Source: Cryoendolithus antarcticus (lineage: Eukaryota; Ascomycota; Dothideomycetes; Cladosporiales; Cladosporiaceae). Taken from it: 64,000 nt of DNA. A program made the translations under genes and the position numbers. Numbering within the stretch: the first letter of the stretch is position 1; every line of letters begins with the position of its first letter. Below, piece after piece: positions 39,666 to 50,098 of the stretch. The DNA lies in NCBI GenBank assembly GCA_002077065.1, contig NAJO01000013.1, positions 868,001-932,000 on the forward strand, given 5' to 3'. The notes below the pieces were generated by a model. That model saw nothing but the letters and a program-made list of their open reading frames with translations. It was not told where the DNA came from and searched no databases.

Positions 39666-42530
39666 ATGGCGGCGACACTGGAAGACCTGCGGCATGTCGT
39701 GAGGACGTGCCCCATAATTGACAACCATGCCCACAATCTGCTCAGGCCGCATCAGCTGCGGACAAGCGACTTTCTGACCATCACTACGGAAGCCAGCGGA
39801 GAGGCACTGCTGGACACGCCGAAATCACTCGCACATCTTCGTGCCGCGAAGCAGCTGCGTAAGCTGTACGATCTACCGGTTGATGCCGACTGGCAGACCA
39901 TCGTGAAGAAGCGCGATGAGCTGCTGTTGGAGGATGCGGATGCATTGACCCGGAAGTGCTTCGGAGGCATCCACACAGTGCTGATAGATGATGGTCTGGG
40001 CAATCCAGGGGACTTTGAGAACTATCACTGGCACTCCAAATTCACCACTTCGCCTGCCAAGCGTATCGTACGCATTGAGGCTGTTGCCGCCTCGATCCTG
40101 TCGACGCTGCATCAGCAGGGCAAGCTACCTGAAGGCATCGCAGTGGCCGATGAGGAAGCATGCTCCCTCGCGTGGCTAACGTTCGTCACGGCGTTTGAGC
40201 AGGCGATCATCTCTGCCATCGAAGCTGAGGAGGTAGCAGGCTTCAAGAGTGTCATCTGCTATCGCACGGGTCTCGACGTCGAAGTTGGACGTGATGTCGA
40301 AGTCTCCGAGCGTGGCCTGAAGAGCTTTCGTCGCCACTTCCTGCCTACCGCAGAGGCAAAGAACTTCCGCGTGCAGTCCAAGGGCTTGTGCGATGCGCTA
40401 GTCATCAGCACGTGCAAGCTAATAGCTGCATCGGCTTCGCAGACTGGCAAAGCAAAGCCGGTACAATTCCACACTGGATTGGGTGACAACGACATCTCGA
40501 TCATTGATTCCAACCCTGGCCTGCTACAGCCATTAATCAAAACATATCCAGCTGTACCTATCGTCCTACTGCATTCAGCGTATCCGTACACACGCGAAGC
40601 CGGCTACCTCGCAACAGTCTATCGCAACTGCTTTCTAGATATTGGCGAGGTCTTCCCGATGGTCTCACGACACGGCCAGGAGGCCATCATCCGCCAAGCA
40701 CTCGAGCTTACGCCTACTTCGAAGCTGCTCTGGAGTACCGACGGCCATCTGCAGGCTGAAACATACTGGCTCGCTAATGTGCAGGGAAGAGAAGGCCTGG
40801 AAAAGATTATTGTCGAGTTTGTGGAGAACGGTGATTTGACAGTGCCAGACGCGATTGCTGCTATCCGCGACATCTTCTTCGAGAACTCGAATAAATTGTA
40901 CCATCTAGAGCTGGAACTACCGCTGCGTGATGAGGCTATAGTGGGATCCGAGAGTCATCAAAAAGACGTGAGTGCCGCTTCGTAGTGCACTTGTGGGCGC
41001 GCACAGTGGCCTGCTCCAGTCGAGCACTCGCAATGAGCCTCGAGGATATGATTATTGCCACGCGAACCAGCTGACATGGTGTGCTGCGCAGATCGTCCCG
41101 AGGTCTCTCCCGCAACATGATTCCCTGGAATCCCAGATACTAGAAAGCAAAGCGGACTACAGCATCGTGCAATGGATCGACTGGCTCGGCACCCTGCGAT
41201 GTCGATGGATCCCTCGTCGAGAGTTCAATCGTCTGTCGAGCGCAAATCAACTTCGTTTTGGCATCTCTCGCGGGAATCTGGGCACACTACAGAACGATGG
41301 GATCACTTCCAGATGTGTGCCTGTCGGTCAGATATACGTTAGACCGGATATACGCAGCTGCAGAGCGTTGCCACATACTACTGCGTCTGGCCTTGTCAAG
41401 ACATTGATGGCGAGTTTCGAAGAAGCCGACGGGTCGCTGGTGCAGCTCTGTCCTCGTAGTCGTCTTGCCGAGACGATCGACAATCTTGCTAGTCATCACG
41501 ACATCACGTCGCTTGTAGGATTTGAGATCGAGATCACCTTCTGCCGTGGCTCGTCACCCCATGCTGAAGCTGCAGTCAAGCCACTTGACTCCAATCACGC
41601 CTGGTCTACCATGACAGATGAGCAGCTGGCGGACTCCATGCCATCTATGGCGATGATTTGTGAGGCTCTGGCAGACGCGGGCATTTACATCCAGCAATTC
41701 CACTCCGAAGCCGGTCAGGGACAATACGAGTTCGTACTGCCACCTTCTCCGCCCGTGGAAGCAATAGACACACTGTATCAAGCCCGTCAGATTATCCAGC
41801 ATATGGCCAGCCACCAAGGTCTGCGGGCAACGTGTCACCCGTCGCCCTTTCCTCCAGTGGGCACAGCATGTCATGCAAACATTTCGCTGTCCTCTGGCAG
41901 CGCACCAGCACATGAAGAGAAGCAGATGTCATTCTTCGCTGGCGTCCTATCTCACCTACCTGCGCTGTGCGCCTTCACGCTACCTGAGGAAGTAAGCTAT
42001 ATTCGGGTCGCGGACGACCACTGGACTAGCGGAACTTGGGTCGCTTGGGGCACGCAGAATCGCGAGGTACCCATCAGACGAGTCGCAGGGACTGACGGCA
42101 CGACGGAAAGATGGGAAGTCAGATGCCTTGATGGGATGCCCAACATGTACGTCGCGATGTTTGCCGTCTTCGCCGCTGGGTTGCAAGGGCTGAACGATGG
42201 TACGGAGATGAAGTTGAAAGACTGCCAAAGTAGGTCGCTTGCCTTTGGGCAGGATCGACCCTGCTTTCAATACACTGTACTGACATTTCTCGCTCCGTAG
42301 GCAATCCCTCCCAGCTCTCGGAAGTAGACAAAACGGACCTGGGCATCGGAACGAAGCTCCCTACCTCACTCTTACAGAGTCTCGATAGTCTCGAAGCAGA
42401 CGCTGCACTGATCGACGTATTGGGTGCGGAAGTCGTTGGTCACTACATCGGCATGAAGAAGGCGGAGCAAGTCATGCTGAATGAAATGGACGACAAGACA
42501 CGCCGAGTTTGGCTGATGGCGCGCTACTAG
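39666..42530 (+). CDS. fluG: FluG-like amidohydrolase / glutamine synthetase fusion
   Basis: Three exons: 39666-40967, about 41020-42229 and 42301-42530, for about 913 residues. The first half is an amidohydrolase with IIDNHAHNLL (HxH metal ligands), SVICYRTGLDVE, VQFHTGLGD and LLHSAYPYTREAGYLA. The second half is a type I glutamine synthetase-like fold with LVGFEIEITF, FHSEAGQGQYEF, HANISLSSG and TLPEEVSYIRV. In Aspergillus FluG (about 865 residues) this fusion is needed for asexual sporulation signalling; the metabolite is not read from sequence. The first intron has three in-phase acceptors (41019, 41070, 41091); I prefer the first because it gives a 52-base intron. The last intron restores KDCQSNPSQL. 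The gene ends 25 bases before the ligase stop on the other strand. Several fungal paralogues of FluG exist, so orthology is likely rather than certain. Confidence 0.85.
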
Positions 42531-42555
42531 TGTCCCCATGACTGTACATATCACC

Positions 42556-45216
42556 TCACATCTCGAAGTCGTCATCCACACTGGGTTTCGCACCCTCCTT
42601 CGGCGCCCGAGCCTCTTGCTTCCTGTACAGACTTGCCAAGAACTCCGATGTACTCGCCTCCTCTATACTCTTGTCCTCTCTCACCTTCAGAAATCGCGGG
42701 AACCTCATGCTCAGGCCTCGCTCCTGAGATACTAGTCCTAGCGCAGCAGTATACGTCGGACTCAACGTTATATCCGCAAACGCCATCTCCCACACCTCCT
42801 GCGGCTGGAACCACACAGTCGGCTGTCCACCATACTCGATGTATGTTGGTCTACTTGACCCTGGCATAGTATTCTCCCCTTCCTCAGAGTACTTGAGTTT
42901 GTTCTCCTTGTAGAAAGCATCCGTGAAGCCGGAGATACACTTCGTTACGACTTGCAACGTGCCCGTTGCCGGATCGCGACAGGCTAGCAAGATTGGAGAC
43001 CACCAGGCGTTCTTACGACCTTGGCCGTGCCAGGCACCTACCGGAATGAGATCCAGGGTGTCGGAGGTGGTGGTGTAGTCTTTCTTCACTTTCAGCCAGG
43101 CATCGAGGCGTTTATCAGGGTGATAAGTTGAGGGCAGGGGTTTACGACGGGAAGTCGGTGGCTCGGGGGGGTCGGTCGGGTCAGTGGCCTTGGGCTTTGC
43201 TGCCTTGCCTTTCTTCTTTGCTTTTGAGATCAAGGGAGGTGGTTTGGGCTCGATCGGTACTGTCAAGCCCTCGGTACTGTCACCTCCCGGGGGTATATCG
43301 AGATCTGGTAGGTTGTCAAGCACCTTGACCATGATTCCCTCGCACTTGATCCCCGTGGCTTCTTTGAAGAACTCTTCTACCGCCTCTTCGTCCGCACTCG
43401 TGGCGTCCATGCTCCTCACCCACGTGAAGTGGTTTGGGATCTCGACGAAGAGGCTTCGGAGCAGCTCCCTTCGTTCTCTGAAAGGTCGATCTAGAAGCTC
43501 CTCGCCGTTCAGGTACATCAGGTCGAATGCATACAGACACACATCGACCTTCACGCTCTGTATGACCACGTCCTTTCTCGCACGGTTCGCTAGGATCTGG
43601 AAGGGTTTGAGATCTCCTGATTCACGGTCAATGGCTACGACCTCACCCTCCATGATGAAACTTCGGATCCCATCGCCTCGGATCTTAGGGATCAAAGCGA
43701 CAAGATCGGGGTACTTATCAGTCATCACCTCATTGTGTCTGCTGAAGATGCTAACGCGGCCACTCTCATCACAATGGACCTGCGCGCGTTGACCATCGTA
43801 CTTGAACTCGCACGCAAATGAGCGTCCAGTAAGCTTGGTGAGCATCTCAGACAAATCTCGTGTGATGCCTCCCAACATTGGTCTCAATGGAATGTGGAGC
43901 GCTAGGCCGCACCGCTGTAGCAGTTCTGGCGCGATACCAACTTCGAGAAGAGTCGGGACAAGGTCGTTGTAGTTCGGCCGACGAGCGAAGGAAGCTTTGA
44001 CTAGCTCTTCTCCAGGAGCCCATGCCAGGGCTAGATCTTGTTTGGAAAGCTTTACCATAGTAGAAGGATGGCGGGTCTCGAAGTCGGAGTTGGGTGGGCG
44101 AGACAGCAGGAATGCGCGGGACAAAGCTATGAGCATAGTCGTCTTCACCGCGCCGATGCGCAGGTGTTGAGACAAGGTGCGGACTATATAGCGACTCTCT
44201 TCGGCACCGCGAGCGTCCTGAATCAGACGCTCGACAATCCGCTGCTTAGCTTCGACACTGCCTTGGCCCTTGGAGTTGGCTACTTTGACAAGGCTGTCAA
44301 ATACTCCTTTAACCGTCAAGGGCTTTGGCTTACGCAACGTGACGCTCTGTCGCTTCTTTGCCTCAAATGCCACATCACCAGCATCGCCGTGCTTGTCGTA
44401 CAGCTTCTTGAGACCACCATTATCGAGGCCACACACTTTCTTGAGAGCTTTACTGATGGCGCTGCCGCCCAGACCAAGTTCCAGGTCAATGTATGGTGGC
44501 GATATAGAGTTCCTTGCTAGCCAGACCGCAGGCAGTAGTGAGTCAGGGTCTCCCTCAATGAGGACTCGAAGCAGGTTCACCAAGGTATCGACAATTTTGA
44601 TGCGCGACTGCGTGCTATTGATAAGTACGAAGCAGTGCGTGAGAAGTGCATATGTGGCCTGATTTCCCTCGTTAGCCCACTGCCTCTTCAGTTCGGGTAC
44701 ATACTTCTGTGGGTCGAATATCAAGGGCGATTGATCGAAGGGTATCGCACTTGACGTTGTATCTTCCTCTGCTGAAGCGGACTGCAATGTCAAAGTGCTC
44801 TTCTTACCCAGGCTACTGAATGCGTTCGTCACGGGCTGGTCGACCTCGACCTCAGGCACTGCATTAGGCACTTCCGATTCGTCTTTCACGCTGACAGCAT
44901 AAAGATCGTCACTTTCGTCTGCCTTGACATCTTGCACAGTAGCTTCAGCAGCTGTCTCGACCGTGTGTCCGTTCGTTGGTATTCGATCCTGTTCATCCCA
45001 TTCGGCCTGAAGCTTTCGAGCAAGTTGCTCGTCCGTCAAGGTCGCTTCCGTCTCCTTGTCGGCACTGCTACGTATATCTGCATTATTACGTTTATCCTTC
45101 TCAGTCTTCACGCCGGTCTCTGCCCGCTGCTTGCCAAAGAAGAAGTCCAGTCCACGAACAGGCTGCGGTGATGGCTGGTAGTCATTCTTCTTGCGTCTTT
45201 TGCTTGGAGTGCTCAT
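42556..45216 (-). CDS. CDC9: DNA ligase I, ATP-dependent
   Basis: One exon, 886 residues from the Met at 45216; the frame is open 42 codons further to a Met at 45342. The enzyme seals nicks in Okazaki fragments and repair. The N-terminus has a basic stretch (SKRRKKNDY) and a PIP-like PCNA-binding box (RGLDFFFGKQ, residues 21-30). The DNA-binding domain follows. The nucleotidyltransferase active site is EFKYDGQR, with Lys near residue 472, then SRHNEVMT, IMEGEVVAID and AFDLMYLNGEELL. The OB-fold region ends with LSMRFPRFLKVREDKS. The C-terminus is acidic. Two MCB-type ACGCGT boxes lie upstream. The N-terminal extension of the longer form could be a second start for an organellar isoform. The antisense ORFs here are shadows. 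Confidence 0.95.
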   Translation of the reverse strand: MSTPSKRRKKNDYQPSPQPVRGLDFFFGKQRAETGVKTEKDKRNNADIRSSADKETEATLTDEQLARKLQAEWDEQDRIPTNGHTVETAAEATVQDVKADESDDLYAVSVKDESEVPNAVPEVEVDQPVTNAFSSLGKKSTLTLQSASAEEDTTSSAIPFDQSPLIFDPQKYVPELKRQWANEGNQATYALLTHCFVLINSTQSRIKIVDTLVNLLRVLIEGDPDSLLPAVWLARNSISPPYIDLELGLGGSAISKALKKVCGLDNGGLKKLYDKHGDAGDVAFEAKKRQSVTLRKPKPLTVKGVFDSLVKVANSKGQGSVEAKQRIVERLIQDARGAEESRYIVRTLSQHLRIGAVKTTMLIALSRAFLLSRPPNSDFETRHPSTMVKLSKQDLALAWAPGEELVKASFARRPNYNDLVPTLLEVGIAPELLQRCGLALHIPLRPMLGGITRDLSEMLTKLTGRSFACEFKYDGQRAQVHCDESGRVSIFSRHNEVMTDKYPDLVALIPKIRGDGIRSFIMEGEVVAIDRESGDLKPFQILANRARKDVVIQSVKVDVCLYAFDLMYLNGEELLDRPFRERRELLRSLFVEIPNHFTWVRSMDATSADEEAVEEFFKEATGIKCEGIMVKVLDNLPDLDIPPGGDSTEGLTVPIEPKPPPLISKAKKKGKAAKPKATDPTDPPEPPTSRRKPLPSTYHPDKRLDAWLKVKKDYTTTSDTLDLIPVGAWHGQGRKNAWWSPILLACRDPATGTLQVVTKCISGFTDAFYKENKLKYSEEGENTMPGSSRPTYIEYGGQPTVWFQPQEVWEMAFADITLSPTYTAALGLVSQERGLSMRFPRFLKVREDKSIEEASTSEFLASLYRKQEARAPKEGAKPSVDDDFEM

Positions 45217-45329
45217 CTCATAATTGACACACGACCTCTGTCTGCAGCCGTGGTACTTGGTCAGTTTAGACGGCCTGGCGGTATAAGGTCTATGCCCAAT
45301 ACTGTCGCATCCGGTACAATCACTTTCAC

Positions 45330-45335
45330 ACGCGT
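45330..45335. promoter_or_regulatory. MCB (ACGCGT) box ahead of DNA ligase I
   Basis: A perfect ACGCGT, 114 bases upstream of the preferred ligase start. MCB elements drive G1/S expression of replication genes, including CDC9 in yeast. If the longer 45342 start is used, this box would be inside the coding region. Confidence 0.45.
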
Positions 45336-45561
45336 GGGACACACGACAGCCATGTCGTCATCGCTGGGAGTAGTCCACACTGGCAGTCTCTCGATGTCCT
45401 GAACCCGTCTTCGCATCACTTCAGATACAAAGATGCGGGCAGGCGCGATCTGTGTAGCGTTCAATTCGCCGATGTTAGTCCCATTGTTGATAGCGCACTT
45501 CTACTGGTTGACAAGTCGATACCGCAGCACTCGCGGGAGCAAAGCTACAGCGCGATATCAC

Positions 45562-45575
45562 CACGCGAAACGCGT
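45562..45575. promoter_or_regulatory. ACGCGAAACGCGT, MCB with an adjacent MBF/E2F-like half site
   Basis: A second perfect ACGCGT at 45570-45575 is preceded directly by CACGCGAAA, which resembles an SCB/E2F-like core. The pair lies about 350 bases upstream of the ligase start. This clustering of two MCBs within 250 bases is consistent with cell-cycle control. Confidence 0.45.
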
Positions 45576-45856
45576 CTGCTACGGACGAAGAGCAATTGCC
45601 GACGATGCGAGTCTCTCAGTTTCTTTCAAGTATCTCCTATGCTCACTTCTCATGTCTCGTCTTGCTATCGTCGCGTAGCCAATAGCACAGTCAGAATGAC
45701 GCGTAGAGCTCAAGGTAGAAGGCGATGCTAGCAAGACCTCTCATGAAGCGGGGTGATATGATATGCCCTTGTTACCAATAGACACTCATCCGGTTCAAAT
45801 ACCCTTTTCTTCCTTTGTTTTCCTAGATCGCAACTGTGGTCATTCCGGTTCCAAAG

Positions 45857-48800
45857 ATGGAGAAGATCAAGACTTTGCTGATCGCCAATCGAGGTGAAAT
45901 CGCTGTACGTCCTCCTCCGGCGCTCAGGCTCACAACCTACTAACTTGACAAGGTCCGTATTATTCGCACTGCGAAGCGTCTGAACATCAGGACCGTGTCG
46001 ATCTACACTGCCGCCGATGTTGCTTCGCTGCACGTGTCACACGCCGACGAGGCGGTATTATTACCTGGAACGAAAACCTCAGGCTATACCGATGGAGCTG
46101 CCATTATCAAGATAGCTAAGGAGCAGCATGTCGATGCGATAATCCCAGGCTATGGATTTCTGTCAGAGAACGCCGACTTCGCTAGGTCGGTGGGCGACGT
46201 TGGCATGGTGTGGGTTGGACCTGGGCCCGAGGCGATTGAGGTACGACTTGAGGCGGCAATGGTCGCGGACTATAACTGACCATATTGTAGGCATTCGGCA
46301 TCAAGCACGGTACTCTATTTTCTGTCCATCAGATGAACAAGCTACTCACACATGACAGTCGCTCGAGATCTTGCGGCAAAAGCAGGTGTGCCTATCGTGC
46401 CCGGCACGAAGGGTCTTGTCGATAGCGAGGAAGATGCTATCACCCAGAGCGAGAAGCTGGGGTACCCCGTGATGTTGAAAGGCACGTTCTCTCAATGACC
46501 CAAGAAGGACCATGCTAATTGGTTGTAGCAACGGGCGGTGGCGGCGGAATGGGTCTTGTGACTTGCAACACCGCAGAAGAAGTCAAGAAAGGCTTTACGA
46601 TGGTCAAGTCGCGCGGTGAAGCCCTGTTTAAGAATGCTGGCGTCTTCATCGAACGGTACTACCCTGCAAGTCACCATATTGAAGTGCAGGTGTTCGGCAA
46701 TGGGCAAGGGGATGCGATACACTTCGGCGAACGCGAATGCAGCATCCAACGAAGGCACCAAAAGGTGATAGAAGAGGCGCCGTCACCTTTCGTCGAGGCC
46801 CATCCCGGCATGCGTGAGAAACTTGGCGATGCCGCTGTCAAGCTAGCAAAGTCGATCAAGTACGGCTCAGCTGGCACCGTGGAATATCTGGTCGACGACA
46901 AGAGTGGTGACTTCTTCTTTCTGGAGATGAACACACGGCTGCAAGTCGAGCACGGCATTACGGAGCTCTGTTACGATGTCGATCTTGTTGAGCTGATGCT
47001 CCGGCAAGCAGATGCTCAGTTGGCTGGGCGTGGAGGATTCTCTGCAGACCAACTACAGAGGCTACAACCGTCGAAGCCCACTGGTGCTGCGATCGAGGCA
47101 AGAGTCTATGCAGAGAACCCTGTTCGCGACTATGCACCCTCTCCTGGCCTTCTGCAGAAAGTCGAGTGGGCGGAACTCGACAACTCTCGTATTGACACTT
47201 GGGTTTTCACTGGATCGACCATCACCCCGAACTACGATCCCCTCATTGCGAAAGTCATGCTACATGCCAGGACTCGCACAGCCGCCATCAAGGGCATGGA
47301 CATGATGCTTACGAGGTCCACGATTTCGGGTCCGCCGACCAATCTGGACTTTCTCGCAGCAGTCCTTCGTGACGACAGATTTACGTTAGGACATACACTC
47401 ACGAGCTTCCTCGAGGACTTCGTCTTCCAGCCTGCTGCAATCGACGTCATCTCAGCTGGTGCGTACACGTTGATACAGGACTTGCCTGGTCGGCCTGCCG
47501 TTGGCAAAGGCATCCCTCACAGCGGTGCGATGGATCCAGTAGCACTGAGCATAGCCAACATGCTCGTCGGTAATGATCGAGGCAAGGAAGGCTTAGAGAT
47601 CACTCTCAGCGGCCCAGAGCTGCGTTTCCTGGGACCTGCTGTGATCGCGCTCACTGGCGCACCCATGGAAACGACACTAGACGGCGATGTATTCCCGATG
47701 TGGACCAGGAAACACATCAAAGCCGGTCAGAAGCTCAAGATCGGCAAGTCTACTGGCGGGGGTTGTCGTGCCTACTTAGCAGTGTACGGTGGCTTTCCAG
47801 CAGTTGCCGACTACTTCGAGAGCAAGTCTACTTCACCGATCGTAGGCATTGGAGGCTACCAAGGCCGCCAACTTGCACCAGGTGATCTACTAGCGATTGT
47901 GAAGGAGCCATCGAAGAGTCTTGGTGGCCATCCTGCAGTGCCAGAAAGTCTACGTCCGGTGTACCCATCTCACTGGACCATCCTCGCTATGCCTGGCCCA
48001 CACGACGTAGGGTATCTGACCTCTGAAGACATCGACATGCTCTACTCCACCGACTGGAAGGTCTCACACAACGCGAGTCGCAGTGCCATCCGTCTCATCG
48101 GCCCTGTGCCGCAATGGGCACGCAAGGACGGTGGCGAAGGTGGGTCCCACCCCAGCAATCTCATCGAATATGGCTACCCGCTCGGTGGTTTGAACTTCAC
48201 GGGTGATGACCCATGTATCTTCCCTGTGGATTGCCCGAACTTCGGTGGCTTCGTGAGTGTCAACACAATCATCCGAGGGGAGTTCTGGAAGATGGGACAG
48301 GTCAAGGCCGGTGATACGGTTAAGTATCGGAGTGTAAGTTTGGAGACCGCTCTACTCGTGCGTAAGGGTGTCGAAGAGTACCTGTCGGCACTGGAGAAAG
48401 CCATTAGTACTGGTGACTTCGCCAATATCCAGCCACTAGGTGGCCGAACCGAGCTCACGAACAACGATGAGCAATCAATTCTGTGGGAGCGCAAAGCAGA
48501 GGGCTCACAGCCACTGGTACGCTATCGCCAAGCAGGTGATGATCACATGATCGTAGAGTACGGCAACGAAGAGTTCGACATCAACCATCGCTGTCGCACA
48601 ACAGCCCTCGAGACTGCTCTACACCGCTCCGAAGCCCCTAAGTGGCTCAAAGATAACCTCACAAACACGGTCAGCGGTTGCACCTCCATCACGCTCTTCT
48701 ACAATGGTCTAGCTCTCGATCGCACCCTGTTGATCTCACACCTGCAAGACCTCGAGAACAAGATTGGCGACCTTTCGAAACAGAAGATCCCCTGCCGCCG

Positions 48801-49810
48801 CATCACACTTCCGCTATCTTTCGAGTCTCGCGTGCAGGACGAAGCGACAGAACGCTACATGTCCTCGACACGACCTCACGCACCATACCTTCCCTCAAAC
48901 CTCGACTTCGTTGCCAAGAACAACGCATTCACGCCCGACCAGCTGCGCTCGAACTTCCTCTCCGGGACTTTCATCGCCGTCATCATGGGTTTCTTCTCGG
49001 GCAACACTGTTTCGCTTCCAGTGGATCCGCGCCACCGCATGAGCTCGCCTAAGGCGAATCCAAGCCGGACATTTACCCCAGAGGGAACAGCTGGTTGGGG
49101 CGGTAGCTGCCTCTCCATATACCCCAGCGATAGTCCAGGAGGGTACATGATGCTTGGTCAAACAGTCCCGTGTTTCGATGCCTTCGGCTGGAAGAACGGC
49201 TTCACGCCCGAGCGGCCTTGGCTATTCCGTGAATTCGACTTGATACAGTTCGAGAGGGTCAGTGAGGAGGAGATCAACAAGCAACTCCTGCTGTTTAGGT
49301 CCGGGCGTTATGAGTGGAAGTGGGAGGATGCTGTGTTCGATATGGCGGAGCATAACCAGTTGTTGAAGGACACTGCTGAGGAGGTCAAGGGGATCAGACA
49401 GAGACAAGCGGAGGCACAGGACGATATGACGAGGGAGGAGAATGAGAGTCTAGCGAGGTGGCGGGAGGAGAAGGCGAAGACGAAGGTCGACGAGGGGACT
49501 TTGGATCAGCTGCTTGAGGGTACGCAATTCTGACCCAACGCAATAGCCGATCTGTACTGACCTGAACGCAGATCCTACCATCGCGTCAGTGGAAGCGCCG
49601 ACTGCAAGCAATGTATGGAAGGTACAGGTGAAGGAGGGAGACGAAGTCAAGGCCAAGCAGACGCTTGCCATACTCGAGGCGATGAAGCTAGAGATCAATG
49701 TCGATGTGCCTGACGACCTAGACGGAGCGAAGGTCGAAAAGGTGCTGGTCCAACCTGGCGAAGTGGTGAAAGCTGGGGATCATATCGTACTGCTGAGGAA
49801 GAAGGCATAG
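45857..49810 (+). CDS. Urea carboxylase-type biotin enzyme without allophanate hydrolase
   Basis: Six exons, 45857-45904, 45953-46240, 46291-46309, 46359-46481, 46529-49519 and 49572-49810, encode 1235 residues. Order: biotin carboxylase (IKTLLIANRGEIAVRIIRTA, ATP-grasp KATGGGGGMG, LEMNTRLQVEH), carboxyltransferase of the KipA/AHS2 type (VQDLP-like LIQDLPGRPAVG, HSGAMDPVALSIANMLVGN), the KipI/AHS1 type (CTSITLFYNG) and a C-terminal biotinyl domain with EAMKLE (Lys about 1195). The enzyme carboxylates urea to allophanate or, in some homologues, guanidine. Yeast DUR1,2 has an N-terminal allophanate hydrolase; here the protein starts at the biotin carboxylase. Exon 3 is 19 bases. The exon 4 donor is GC. 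All junctions are supported by uninterrupted family motifs. Confidence 0.9.
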
Positions 49811-50098
49811 GACTGGTATCAAATCTCTACCGTCAAGAAGCTTTGTGATACATTTGTCCATTACATGTACGATATGCCAATGCGTCTAGATGGTACTGCG
49901 AAAGTCGCGATACTGCTCTTTCGTCAAGTCCAATTACTTCCGCCCACCATGCTCCAAGCGCATTTCCAGCCTCGACCATAATCAATGCTCTGATCACCGC
50001 CATGCATCGCTAAGGTCAAACAAACAAATGCACCGGCTCTGCCTCTCGGTCAGCAACTCATTCAACCCAGTCTCCGGCAGACCCAGCACTCACAGGTC

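Larger units (their letters stand above)
45217..45856. other. Divergent promoter region, DNA ligase I / urea carboxylase
   Basis: About 640 bases between divergent starts. It contains two ACGCGT boxes, listed separately, and no gene that I can support. Confidence 0.5.
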
